A DNA stretch of 64,000 nucleotides from Anas platyrhynchos (taxonomy: Eukaryota; Chordata; Aves; Anseriformes; Anatidae). Under the pieces are notes generated by a model. That model was not told where the DNA came from. It made no database searches and was given only the letters and a program-made list of their open reading frames with translations. This document shows, piece after piece, positions 10,401 through 22,463 of the stretch. The position numbers were made by a program, and so were the translations under genes. The stretch lies in NCBI RefSeq assembly GCF_047663525.1, contig NC_092591.1, forward strand, positions 31,219,001-31,283,000, in the 5' to 3' direction. The stretch's first letter is position 1; the number at the start of each line of letters is the position of its first letter.

Positions 10401-13400
10401 ACATTAGTAACGTCAGGTCCAAACCTAAAATCTCTGTTCCTTGGACAGATCCAGATTTCCTGGGTGCTCTGTGTGCGGGCCAAGCCTTCAAGTCCGTAAC
10501 CATCACCTCCCTGTCTCCCTGCTGCCTTAGCAGAGCGCGTATTTCAGTGTCTAATTACCTTCCTGGAGAGCCAATCTGCTCTTTAAAACAAAAAAAGAAA
10601 AAAAACTCACGCACCTGACGGCAGAAAATCCCTTGTCTGGACAGGTGGGTGTCCTGACACCAGCACAGGAATTACGAGGCTTGTCCTCCGTTGAGAAATC
10701 AGGAGGTGTTGCAGCACCCTTCGCTTGGGCTCGTGTTTTTGACTGACCTAGCTCATTAAAGCAGATGAGCTGTGAAATTTTAAGAGGAGCTTTCTCACCT
10801 GCCTCGTACTCGATCATAAGTGCTGTGCGCTTGCCTTGCAAAGAGGGGAGGGGGACAGAGCTGCAGTAAGTTGGGGTAGCCTTGGTGCATGGATATACAC
10901 CTATGTGGATGCTATTAATTGAGACAATATTTTATGGGGAAAAAAATGTACAGTTTTAAATGCATACAAATATTTCTGTAGAGGTATTTTTAGATGGGCT
11001 TGCTTCTCGATGAAACACGGGCACCTTACCATTTTTAGGTATTGGGGTGGAAACGGTGAGGTACGGTGTCTTGAAATTCTGCTCTTCCTTTCTTGCAGCT
11101 GCGGGTTTCTAGATCTACAAAAGTTCTGTCTGGTATGATGAGAACAGCCTAAATTTCAGCCCCATCCAACCTACTTTTCCAGGAGTAAGTTCAAAGGCGG
11201 AAAGTTCAGCTCCAGGTGTAAGCTCCGCTGAGCGTTGAGCGCAGCGCTGCGGCGCATGGGATGCAGGGAGGAGAGCCTTGGGTTACATGGGTGCCGGTGG
11301 GAGTTGTCTGGTGCACTCTGAGTATAAAAAAGGGATCAAAATTTACAGTGGCGACATCTGAAATGCCAGGAGAACATCAGCTTTACGGACAGCTCGCTTC
11401 GTGCAGAGCAAGCTGGGGCTGAAGTTGTGCAGTGCTTCTGAACAAATTGCGTAGAAACAATAGATGCTTCCAAATGAAGGACGATGCTGTCTTAAGGACT
11501 TCCCTAGGACGGAAAATACATTCAGATTGCAGTTTTAGTCTGAAGAGGTAGTTATGGTCAGCGTGCTTCAGCTAGGGATGAGTCAGAACACAGGAATCCT
11601 CTAAAACCTTACACGAACTTGGTATTTAACGTAGGCTTTTTTTTGCCTGCCCGGGCTTAAGGTTTCCGTAAGTTTAAGTCAAGGTTATAAACAGGCGTGT
11701 TGTAGATTTTAAAATCCAGTTTCTCTTCTGCACCCCCCTTAAGGATTATAACTGATAGAGTCAGTGCCAGGAGCCTCAACGCCAAGGATTCAGGTGCTGA
11801 GGTGGGGCTCTGCGTTTTGAGGGACGCTCGGAAGTTACAAAAATACGGTGAAATTATTTAGGGGGAAATAAAAAGGTTCTTGTTAGGTGCATTTTGGGTC
11901 TGATGGTTAACTAAACGTTATGCCGAAGGAATACCCTGATTCTCCCTGAATTTCCTATGTTGCTTTTTTCCCTCCCCTAAAGCAATTTCTGAGCTTGCTG
12001 AGTAGAAACGTGCTGCCTTTGGATCTCAAGGGTGCCCCGCTGACAGTTTCCAGAAGGAGTTAAAAGAGTGAATAGAGACCTCTGTGGAGGCAGACTTACC
12101 CAGGAGGGGACAAATCCAGGTCCAGAGACAGGACAGCAGTGACAGCCAGGCAAAACGGAGAGGAGCTGGCAGGGATGAACCTGCCCTCAAAGTCCCCAAA
12201 GGCGGCACAGTTTTGCAGATGTGCCTATAATACCTGAAATCATGGCACACCTCGAATTATTTAATTTGAGCAGCTTGGAGGAAGTTCCTAAAGTGTTCGG
12301 GGAAGAGCGTGATGCTGGTATATAGAAGAGCTTTAATATTTACTTTAGAAAAATCTCGCACATTGTTCTTCAAAATACAGCATCTTGGAAATAATTTGTT
12401 GTTCCATTTTGTCCGTGTGAGCAGGAGCGGTGCCAGAGCGATCTGAGCAAAGTGACACATGATTGATACTTCACCAGACTCAGCCTTCTGCCATGTAGGA
12501 ATTTAGTTTGCATTTTGCATGTATGGAAAATCAGATGAACAGGGCTTGGGTTTTGTTGTTTTTCTTTTTTTTAAACCGTGATTAACTTGATTGGCAAAGC
12601 TTGTGCTCCTTCTAAAAACACAACTGTCGAAGCTCTTGAAATAATTTTTGCTTGGTTTTTCAAGCTACTTATAGGCATCGTCCGGGGTGCTGTTAGCGTA
12701 GCTGTCATGTAGGCAGCTTCACGCTGAACCTATTTAAAGTTCTAGTAGGCAAGTCTTTGTAAACAAGGCATCTTCAGCGCGCCTAGCGTTTTATAGCTAG
12801 CAGTGGTTGCTGCTGACGATCTCTGGGGTATTTCACGAGAATTGCAGGATCTGTAGGGCTGCTGGCGGAGGGGAGGGCGGGGACGAGCATCCGATAGCTC
12901 TGACTCACAGTGTCAAAGCAGTGTAGAGGGAGAAATCGAGCGATGATTTCTCAAGTGCAGACGTCTCTCAGGCTGGGCTTGCTACCGAAGACTTGGCTTT
13001 AATAATCTGGAAACTTTTGTCCTGCCTGTTTCTTAGGTGGCACCCCTCCCGGCTTTCCTGGTGCTCCCCTTGCTCGATCCCTGTAGCTTGCTTGCCTTCG
13101 TTAAAAGGAGACCCTAACGAGCACCACGCTGGGGAACGATGCAGCGAAGGCAGAGTGTCAAAATGTCTCCTAGGCTCGAGTGCTCGGTACAAAGCTTTCA
13201 GCCTTGCGACGAGCTGAGCCTGATCTCCACCCCACCTGCACGAGCGCACCTCCTGCGCTTGCAGCATGCTCCAGGCTGGTTATTCACAGTCCTCGCTTTT
13301 TTTTCCTTTTTTTTTTTTTAAAGATTGGTTTTGAGAGGTGAGAAGCCGACGGTGGGCTTTGCGCTGCGGAAATAATTACAGCGTTTGCGTTGGCAAAGGA

Positions 13401-14494
13401 AGGGTTTCTGTTTGGGCAGGGGCTGGATTTCTGCGTGTGTTTGTTTGCTCGTATCTTTAATGACATGGCTGCGTCTCATTTTTCCCCAGGGTCCCTAAAC
13501 TGCTCTGTGCACGAGCAGACAGAGTTCGGAGAAAATATTCAAAGCTGGTGGCTACCGGCCCTGAATTTTAGGGTGGCCACCGGTTCCTGCTGGTGCAGCT
13601 GAGAGGCTCCCTTGGAAGAGGGGATGACTGCAGGATGGAGATACTGAGCAGGAGCAGCTGGATGTTGTATCGCCCTTAGGATATCTGATAGCTCAAAGCT
13701 TTGTTGGCATCCTTGTAAGTCCCCTCTAACCTGTTGGAAGGCAGAAGAAATGCCTCTGAGCGAGGAAAGATATTGTTCTGTACCTCTCTGAGGAATCAAA
13801 GGGGACAGAGCGACATCCAATCTCTGCTTACTTCTGATTTTTGATTATTTTTTGAAGTCCCCATGGAATTTTAGGGTAGGTTTGCTTGTAGGTTAGCACA
13901 GCTCTGCATCTGTTCTTGAGAGAGCAGGCACGAAACTGTGGCTGCCCTTGCTCTGAATTGCCCTGAGCTGATTTCTGTCGGCTGCTAAAAACACTGAAAC
14001 TTTCTGCGGATGTGCAGAAGAACAGCACTTCATGGTCAGGTCACAATCAGGATTGTGGCAACCATTGGTGGTGGAAATCTTCAGTTCTTACAGGCCATAG
14101 GAAGTGGTTTTTGCAAGTGTTGGTCGTGCTTGTGCTACGAGGCAGTGAGCGAAGGCTTCGCGTTCGGAAACTTCGGTCTTCAATTCAAGCCTGTGAACAG
14201 AGCGCGGCTCTGGGGCTCTGTCTGGTTTTGGTGACTGATTTTGGGGTTGCTTGGGTCATGCGTGACTTCCTGCGCTTCTCCTTTACTACAGCACACATGG
14301 GGTATTCAGCCTGAGTGGTACCTTTTTGCTGAAAATGTGAGAGAAAATACAGCGTTGTAGCATCAAGAATGGGGAGAGGAGAGACAGGGCCTTTCTGAAA
14401 AGCAGCGTGTTTTTCCCAGACACCGTGGTAGATCCACAAATAATGCACTTTGTCATTGATGTCAAGGGGCCATCTTTCCATGAGATGCACTTTA

Positions 14495-14538
14495 CCGTCT
14501 CTTCCAACCTAGAAATTCTGTGATTCTGTGATTCTGTG
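14495..14538 (+). mobile_element. CR1 LINE 3' tail fragment
   Basis: The sequence TCTCTTCCAACCTAGAAATT followed by three ATTCTGTG units matches the well-known 3' end of CR1 retrotransposons. Only the last 45 bases or so are recognisable, so this is a strongly 5'-truncated or eroded copy inserted in sense orientation in BAHD1 intron 1. Confidence 0.75.
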
Positions 14539-15129
14539 CTGAGCCTGGTTGCAGGGGCAGGGGAGATGAAGCAGGCACTAGAAACCAGGGGAAGGCTTTG
14601 GCTTCCCAAATTGCTTTGGCCAGGGAATTTTAAAGTCCACTTTTTGCCTCGGAGACTTGAAAAGGGCCATTTTGTCCAGGGCAAGCCGTGTGGTGGTGCT
14701 GGTAACGCAGGGCGTCTGCCCAGGATGCCAGGAAGGCTCCAGTGTGCTGGGCTCCCGGGTGCTGCTGTCAGGTTTCAGCTTTTCCCTTTTTCCATTTTTT
14801 TCCCTGCTTTTTTTCTTTTTTTTTTTTTCTCTTGCGAGCCGTGCTTGCTGGGGCTGCGGAGAGTGTGAGAACAGCCGGAGAAATTTCATTTTGGCTTCCC
14901 TGCAAAGTGCTCCAGAGCACTGCCACTAGGCGAGATCTGAAAGCAGATACTCAGGAATAGGACAGGCCCTCCCAAGGAATCAGCCGCGCAACTTCTCTGC
15001 CCTGCCGGGCTGTTAACAGGTCAGGCTCATGTTTATGCAAGTGGTCAGCCGTGCAAGCAGGGACTGCACCCCGGCGTGTTCCCTTCGCAGCTTGCCATCG
15101 CTTTCAGACAGGTAGAGCGCCCCTGGTTT

Positions 15130-15250
15130 GAAGCATCCGCCGATAATTGCAGTTGTTTCAGCACTGTAATTCATCACGGGCCACACAGCGACGTGCCTGG
15201 AGCAGCGGCTTTCACAACCGAGCCATAATTACTGCTGTCAGACCAGGGAG
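15130..15250. promoter_or_regulatory. candidate conserved noncoding element
   Basis: Contains GATAATTGCAG, CTGTAATTCATCAC and CATAATTACTGCTGTCA with unusual retention of CpGs (CATCCGCCGATAA, CACAGCGACGTG). It is not coding and not a known repeat. Conservation is inferred from texture only. Confidence 0.2.
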
Positions 15251-18200
15251 GGGAGCGAGCAGCCCGTGCAGCCTGGGGATCCTCTCTGGACAGTGCAGGA
15301 GGTAAAGGAAACCCCGCATCCCTCCTTGCTTGCCTTTCTGAAGCTAAAGAGGCACCGACTGCATCAGCTGGTGCGGTCTTCACCTCGTTTTCAAGAGGTG
15401 CTGGCAAATGGTGAGGGTTGTGTTGATGAGAGAGAAAAACAAGCCTTTTCTGCAGGGTAATGAGCTCTGTATAAACAGTTTTCTCTGGAGCATGTGGATG
15501 ATGGAGCTTTCGATGAGCCTCCAGAGACAGATCAGGGCTGGACCCCGCGAAGACAAATCGCAGCCCGTAACGATTGTAATTTTTCTAAATGCTTGAGGTT
15601 GAAAGGATGCTCCTGCTCGTGGGACTCACGCAGCATTTAGGCGATTCAGCCTGGGATACCTGACGCTTCGGTGCTTTACCCAGATTTCCAAGAGCTCCTG
15701 GGAGGCTTCCTTCATGCAACACGTCCTTTATAGCACCGCAAGTGATCTGACTTTAAAAGCAGCAGGGAGAAAGGAGCCAATCCTCCAGACACTTGCAGTT
15801 ATGGGGTTGTTGTCACAGTGTAAGCTGCACCAATTTAAAAGAATATAACTTCTTCCAGCAGACAAGGGCTGAAAGTCAACAGCACAATGCCGTGCGCAGG
15901 GAGGAAGATTCCTGTTGTCGTAACTCTTTGTATGTTACTGAAGTGCCAAACGGATTAGAAGCTCTAAAAGCTTTAAATTTCTGTGCTTTTGGCATCGTCT
16001 CCTTGGAACGAGCGCGTCTCTGTAGTGAAGCCTTGGAAGGGAAATGGTGCTTGAATGGGTAGTCCCAGACTGGTTTCTTCTAATTTCACTTGCAATCAAG
16101 CGATGGAGAGGAAGAGACAGATGCTGCAGCTGCATGATTACAGAAAATGCAGCTGTTAGCACACTTGCTTATTTTCCTGCTAATGAGGCATCAACTCTCT
16201 TCTGATTTTGCTGTTTGGGTCGTGCTTTTATTCTGGCAGAAAACGAGACCGCTGCATTTAGCTTTGAATTTCTGCAGTCGGGTCAGGGTTCTGCAGCTGC
16301 CGGTATAATTTTTCTGAACTGGTCCAGTTTGAGGAAGGAGAGAGTGACTGCAGCGAGCTTTAAAATGCCTGGTGGGCTCTGCACGCAGCTGGCTACACCG
16401 AGCTGCTCCGCCAAACTTGTTTCACTTCTAGCAGTTATAAATCACCGTCTCCTTGCTGCTAATCCAGTTCCTCAGCTGCAAGCAGGAGAGGGGTGGTTCT
16501 GCCGTAAGTATCTTCACTTTCAGTTCTTCAGCTAGTGTCGTGATTTCCTGGAGACTTCTGGGCACAGCTGGCTTTGCTTCGTGAAGCCAGACAGAGGTGG
16601 AAAGGGGACGAGCAGCCCTGACGCTCCTCCTTGGTGACTGAATTGAGCGCTGGCTGTAGATAAGAGCTCTCGGTAAGCTCTGTGTGACTCGGATTTTTAA
16701 GGCATGATATATGCTGTCAGATATTTCAGTTTCAAGCAGCATCCAGAAGCTCTGCTCATGCTGTATGCTGGGGAGAGAGAAGGGATTACTGGCTCCCAGG
16801 TAAGTCCATGCTCAGGAGTTTTGCTGAGAAGTGAATGGGCAGGACTAGCCCCCTGGCAATTGTAATGCAAGCAGTTTGGTAAGCAGGGAATGAGTTCTTG
16901 CTAGTCCTGTGTGCGAGAGATGACTTTTGTTCAATGGAGCAACTGAGTAAGACTGCTTGTTTCTGGATGCGTGCCCGTAACAGGGATGAATCGCTGATTT
17001 AGCGGGCTCGTTTGCTTCATTCCTGTTGTGGTACCTCTCCAAAACTGGCAGTGGCATCACTGTAGTGGTCTCGTAGCAGATCCTCCTGGCCCTTTCTGCA
17101 CCTGTGTCCGACAGATCGCAGACAACTGGAAAACGCAGCCAGTTCTCTGGGCTGAGAGCACCTTCAGTGGGACTGCGAGAGAGTTTCTCTAAAAGGGATC
17201 TCGAGGACCTGACCGAAAATGTTGCGGGTGGCTTCTGTGGGATATGGAGCTGGGTGTTGGGATCGTCCACCCCCTGCCATCAGTCACGATAAATTCACCC
17301 TGCATCCGGTTCTGGAATCTGGATCATCTGGAAGATCCATTCCAGTTTCTCAACCTGGTTGTTCTCACCTCTATTAGAGAATTATGTCAGAAAAAGGGAA
17401 TTAAAAACACCAGCTTCGACAAGCTGCCCTGTGGGTCATGGCAGTTGATTTATCGTGGTGATATCCCGGGGTAGTTCCCTTTGTAGAAACTGAACCTTCT
17501 GAACCACGCTTTGTAAGTGACCACTTCCAGGCTCAAAATCTGTTTATTTTTACTGATGATGTTGAGCTACTGCAGAGCAAACGGGACGCAGTCATGCTTT
17601 TGAAAACAAACACAGTTCGCCTAATTTTTAACTTGAGGTTTTTAGCGGGGTGTGATCTGGAAAAACGACCTGCTCTTGGTCTCCAAACTGAATGCTCAAG
17701 CGGGTCGGGGAGAAACTTGGCTGATTGGGTTTGTTTATCCAAGGAACTTGTGGCAATTTGTGAGGGAGCAAATACAGAAGTCAGCATTACTTCACTGTGA
17801 TTGTACTCCTGCGGGTAGCCTGGTGTTTCTGCTATAAAGCTGCATTTCGGAGGGTTTACAATCATGTGGAAGTGTTGCTGGATGGAGCTGATGTTTTCCT
17901 TGCTGTTGCTTAAAGGATTTGCGTGGCCGTGATACCAAACCGTGTGGGGTTTGCTTATTTTGTCTTTGCACAAATTTCCAGATACTTAGTTCCTCGTCTG
18001 CAGCTGAGCTCGGAGTGGGGGAGAGAAAACTTAGAGACCAGATGAAAAGGAGGAGATCTCTGCAGATGTAGCCTCCTTCTACTAAGAAGTAGTAAATAAA
18101 AAGCCTGTGATGGCTTGATTACTGTTGTGCCTGAGAACTCATTGTGTCAAAGAGCTTACGCGACCGCGACTCTTGAAAAGGATCGCGTCGAATCACTGTG

Positions 18201-19329
18201 TTCTTCACACTTTAATGCATTTTTGACTCAGTATCTCTAATGTCATCTCTGTGTGTTCAACTCGAGTGTTTCTCTTGACGTTCCGGTTGCAGTTGTCAGT
18301 GATGAAAGCTGGTGTAGAGAGGAGTTGGAAATACGCTACAGCACGCGGGACGGTGATACCTGTTCTGCACCAGAATGCAGATTTCACATCTGGGCTTCAG
18401 AGAGGGAGATGTTTTTGTTGCAGTTGGAGGAAACGTGCATATTAAAGCTCCATTTTCATCTAGAGTATCATAACTTAAAGCATTCCCGTGCTTAGGTTCT
18501 GGAAAAGATATTTTATGTAAGCTCTTGTTTGTCTTGGCATTCCCCGTGGGGTCCAACAGGGAAGGCAGCCACTGTGCTGTTACTGATTCTCCACTTCATC
18601 GCTGGAGAAATTCCCTTCCTTCAACCTGTACCGAACTTCTTTTTATCCTTTGGGCAGGTCTGGTTTGAACAAAGTCACGTCTAAAGTACTCTGGTTTTAA
18701 GAAATATCCTTCTTTATTCAAACACTGCTGTGCTATAAAGCCTCAGCAAGTGAAGGACGTGGAGTGGTGGCCAGAAGATGACCGCTGCTCTCAGGAGAGC
18801 GATGGGAGCTTGAGGAGAAGGGGCAGCTGATGCTGGTTTTTAAGGCAAGCCATGGTTGGTTCATTTTTTTCCCCTCCCTGCTGAGCATTTCTGCCAGAGG
18901 TCCAATCTTTTGTTGGGGACAGCAGAAAATAGGTTTGGAGTTGCAAGGAAACCACCGGTCTGTATGGACTGGGAGACAAGCCTTGTTTGCACATTTTGTT
19001 TTTTCAATAGAAGTCCTCTTGCTAGCTCCCAGGGTTGGCTGTGGTTAATACGGCTGCTTGTGCAAGAATTCCTCAGATTTGGGGAGAAATTGTCTGTCTG
19101 AACTGATGAACCATCTTCCCAAATTCCAGAACCTGTGTTGCTTATCAGAAAAAAAAACACGGATGTATATAAATGTTTGCTCCCTGTGGAGCGCTCCAGT
19201 TTGGGCACTAGCCAGAGGAGTTATCCCACACGTAACGGGGTGTAAAGGGTTCAGTCACTCCAGGACATCCCAGGAAGGCTTTGACATCTGCAAAAACAAC
19301 GTGCAAACCACGGCGGCTTTCAATTCCTG

Positions 19330-19460
19330 GTTTTCTTTTAGTTAATGCATACAGAAGCAAGTCAATTAAAACACACTGGGCTTATTTCAAATAGATAATC
19401 TAATTATCAGCTTGATTAAGCCATATCAAATGAACAGTTCTTGTAATTTGGTAGCTTTGT
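19330..19460. promoter_or_regulatory. candidate conserved noncoding element upstream of the first coding exon
   Basis: Contains AGTTAATGCAT, GTCAATTAAAAC, GATAATCTAATTATCAG and TTGATTAAGCC in about 100 bases. The AGATAATCTAATTATC portion holds an imperfect inverted GATAAT/ATTATC pair. It may be an intronic enhancer for BAHD1 or a neighbour; unproven. Confidence 0.25.
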
Positions 19461-20810
19461 TCTCATCACTACAGATGCAGGAGCTTTAATTAGCCAGCCT
19501 CCAAGTAGCAGGCCGGCGTCGATCGTGTCAATCGCGGGGTGCTGCAGCCGAGTAAATACCTGGTGCAGGGGGCATCCAACAGCTCCCGGGTGGATGCTGG
19601 TGGGAAGCCTGGCACTTCGGTGCCTATAAAGGGAATCTGACTGCTTTGTAAACACCACTAAATGCAAGCGATCGCCCTTTGCTGCTGTTTCCCATGCTCA
19701 GATACAGGCTGTGTTAAATCTGTTCCAACATATCTCAATTAGACTTTTTTTTTTTTCAATGCCTGTGGTTATCCCAAACTCGCACACTTTCGTGGCTTTC
19801 AGCATAGAGCTCGGGGCGAGCCGTTCTCCTCCGAGGCCTTCCTGCACTGGCAGGAAAAGTTCCCTCTTACGGTAAATCGGAGCCGGACCGTTTCTTTAAC
19901 TTTTTACCTGGCTGGGAAAGTCCGGAGGCGGTGGGGCCGGCCGGGCAGCAGCGTGTCGGGGCGCAGGGAGGTGGTTTGCTCAGCCTCGCAGGCAGATGCT
20001 TATCTCTTCCTTCTTCTGTTTTGGACATTCGTGTCGGTTTTAACGGTGTCCTTTCCATCTAGATGGAAAGTCAGGGATGACACGGCTAAGTAATCCCTTT
20101 CCTCTTTTTGCGAGCCTGCTCGAGCCTCTGCCAGATGTGGCGATGGGGTTGGTGGGAGTCCGCAGCTTTTACAAAACGCGATTGTGGGGAACGACAGCAG
20201 CACCAGGTAGCCAGGTCCTAACCTGTATAGGGATTTGCATGTATTTATTTTATTAGCGTTGGCAGATCTCCACCTAATAGACCCAAGTTTACTTTTTATA
20301 TGAGTAGGTGGACTTTTTTTTTTGTTTTTCTTCTGTCTAATTGTTTCAAAAAACGACAGTGAAGCAGCCTGCCTGTACCAACACGCAAGCAGTCACATAC
20401 CTGGCATTTATTTCTGTGCCTACCCTGGACCGGGATTCAGATGAGCTTTGGTAGATGCGATGAGAGTTTGTAACGTGGTAGAGACGGCATCGGCTTAGCG
20501 GGGAATGCGTTTGGGCTGGGAGCTGGCGAAACAACTCTCTGGATAAATCCTGGTTTTCCTGGCTGCTGTGACACTTGCCGTCACCACCTCGCCTTTAATT
20601 ACTGCCATGTTCTAGGGCTTAATATTAAACCGCAGCACATTGCATCCTGTCTCCTAATTGGCTTAACTGGCCGTCACCCAAAAAGACTCGGCTCTGTGCA
20701 GCAACAAGCTGGCCCGAGTGTTTCCTAACCGGCAGCCGGTGCTTCGTGAGGAGGTGGGTCCCTCTCAGTGCTATTAACAGATGTTTTTTTTTTCCTCTCT
20801 TCGTTCTCAG

Positions 20811-22463
20811 GATTGGACATTGATCCTATGACGCATGCCCGGAAGAAACAACTTTTCCTTCTGAAGCATCCAGCTGGTTCTGCTGGCCAGGCTTCGTCCC
20901 CCCCAGGCAGCGGGAGGATGGACAGGACACGGGCAGAGGGCGGCGAGCAGAAGGACGGGGATGGCACCGAAAGCACCAACGGGCCGAGTGGGTTTGCGGG
21001 GCCGAACAAAAGCAAGAACTTGCAGGAAGTCCGCAAGACGTACCCGCTGCGCAGACGCCTGCTCCCTTCGGTGAACAAAAAGACCTGCAAAGTGCTCCTC
21101 ACCAGGCTGGAGGACGTGGCTGGATCTCTGTCAAAGGAGACGCAGAGCTGCAAAAAGAAGGACCTTCCCAGTTGGGTGGAGGGCTTGGGACCTACCTTTT
21201 TTGCTGAACAAGTGAAGCCCGTGGGAGCGGGGAAGAGTGATTCCTCTGGGGAGAAGTGCACAATAACTTATCCGGGGACAGACGAAGACCTTGACACCGC
21301 TCCTTCGGAGCCCAGGAAGCGTAGGCTGGCCTCACTGAATGCAGAGGCTGTGAACAATCTGCTTTTTGAGCGGGACGATGGTTTGCTGTCTGGCAGGCGC
21401 TGTCGGAGGGATTCTGCCAAAGCCTCTGGAGACTGTACGGTCAAGAGCTTGCATTGCAAAGCTGGTGACAACTGGTCTGCCTTGGAGAAACCAGCTGTGA
21501 AAACAGGTAAAGGCAAAAACCGCCACGAGCCCAGTCAGAAATGCAATAGCTGTGAGCATTCGCTGGATGAGGTCTTTGATGATGGGACAAAGAGGGAGGA
21601 TGGTACCGTCCCCTATCATCCCACCCCAAAGAGACTGGCCAGCCTGAACGCTGTGGCCTTTCTGAAGCTGACCCACGAGAAGGACCAGCCCCTGAAGCAG
21701 AGGAGTAAATCGGATGGGGAGGGCAAGTCCGAGAACCACTGTTCGAAATCTACGCTCAAGTGGGCCAAAGCCAGTCGGAAGAATTGCGTCAAGTCCAAAA
21801 AGGAAGCGGCGAGCTTGAAAATGGAAGGGCAGCACGGCTGGCGGGGGCTCACCCTGGGCGCTTTCGGGAAAGCAGAGCAGCGGGACTCCTCTAGGCTCTA
21901 CAGGACGGCTGAACCCGTCCCTTACGAATCCCTCTCTAGCTCCTACGCTAGCACGGAGAGCTTCTACCACAGACTGCCTTTGCTCATGGGTGGACAAGCT
22001 TCCATGAAGCCTGAGTATGGAAGACCCGGAGAGAAATCCCCAACTCCCAAGCAGGAATTTCATCAGCCTTCCTTTCCCGTGCAGCAGTTCCCTCCCTTGC
22101 CCGTTCCCGGGAATCACACGGATTGTGGATGTCTCTATGAGTCCTCGGATCTGACTCCGTTGAACGGGTTTTACGTTTGTTATGGCCAAAGTGGATACAG
22201 TGGCTACTCTCACTGCTCGGTTTACCCCAAGGATGAGCTTTCGCAGTCTGCGACCTGTGAGGGGCTCTTGGTATCGCCGGGCTCCTTGCCATCGGGTGCT
22301 CATTTCCAGCCCCTCCACTGGTGCAGCTCCCCGTACTGCTGTGGGGAAGGGACGGCTATTAACAGCTACAGCGTCTGCGGCGTCGTGCACGTGCCGGAGG
22401 GCAGGATCAGCAGCGTGCACGCGGGACGAAACAGCTACCCCTACAAAATGCCTTTTGCAGCAG
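20811..22463 (+). CDS. BAHD1: BAHD1 first coding exon (5' UTR 20811-20827, coding from 20828)
   Basis: The acceptor TTCTCAG ends at 20810, 17 bases of 5' UTR follow, and the start codon is at 20828. The exon encodes residues 1-545 plus the first base of codon 546. It ends at CAGCAG|GTAAGG (donor at 22464). It carries both LASLNA motifs, the Lys/Arg-rich N-terminus and the conserved YKMPFAA end. The frame stays open 158 bases into the intron, to a stop at 22619-22621, so intron retention would only add an unrelated tail. Confidence 0.95.

Larger units (their letters stand above)
5171..20810 (+). other. BAHD1: probable BAHD1 intron 1 (noncoding)
   Basis: About 15.6 kb without a recognisable coding exon. 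It ends at a strong acceptor, TTCGTTCTCAG at 20800-20810, which starts the first coding exon. Inside are a 26-base T tract (7905-7930), an AAT-rich microsatellite (6966-6983), a CR1 3' tail (about 14,495-14,538), several T-rich runs (13,300-13,319; 14,810-14,829; 19,745-19,757) and a number of AT-rich blocks with TAAT-type motifs, listed separately. Assignment as intron 1 assumes that the first exon lies in one of the upstream CpG islands. Confidence 0.55.

Noticed and set aside
20768..20827. In-frame ATG at 20768 as BAHD1 start
   Set aside because: It lies upstream of the TTCTCAG acceptor in the polypyrimidine tract and would not be in mature mRNA. The ATG at 20828 aligns with the mammalian start.
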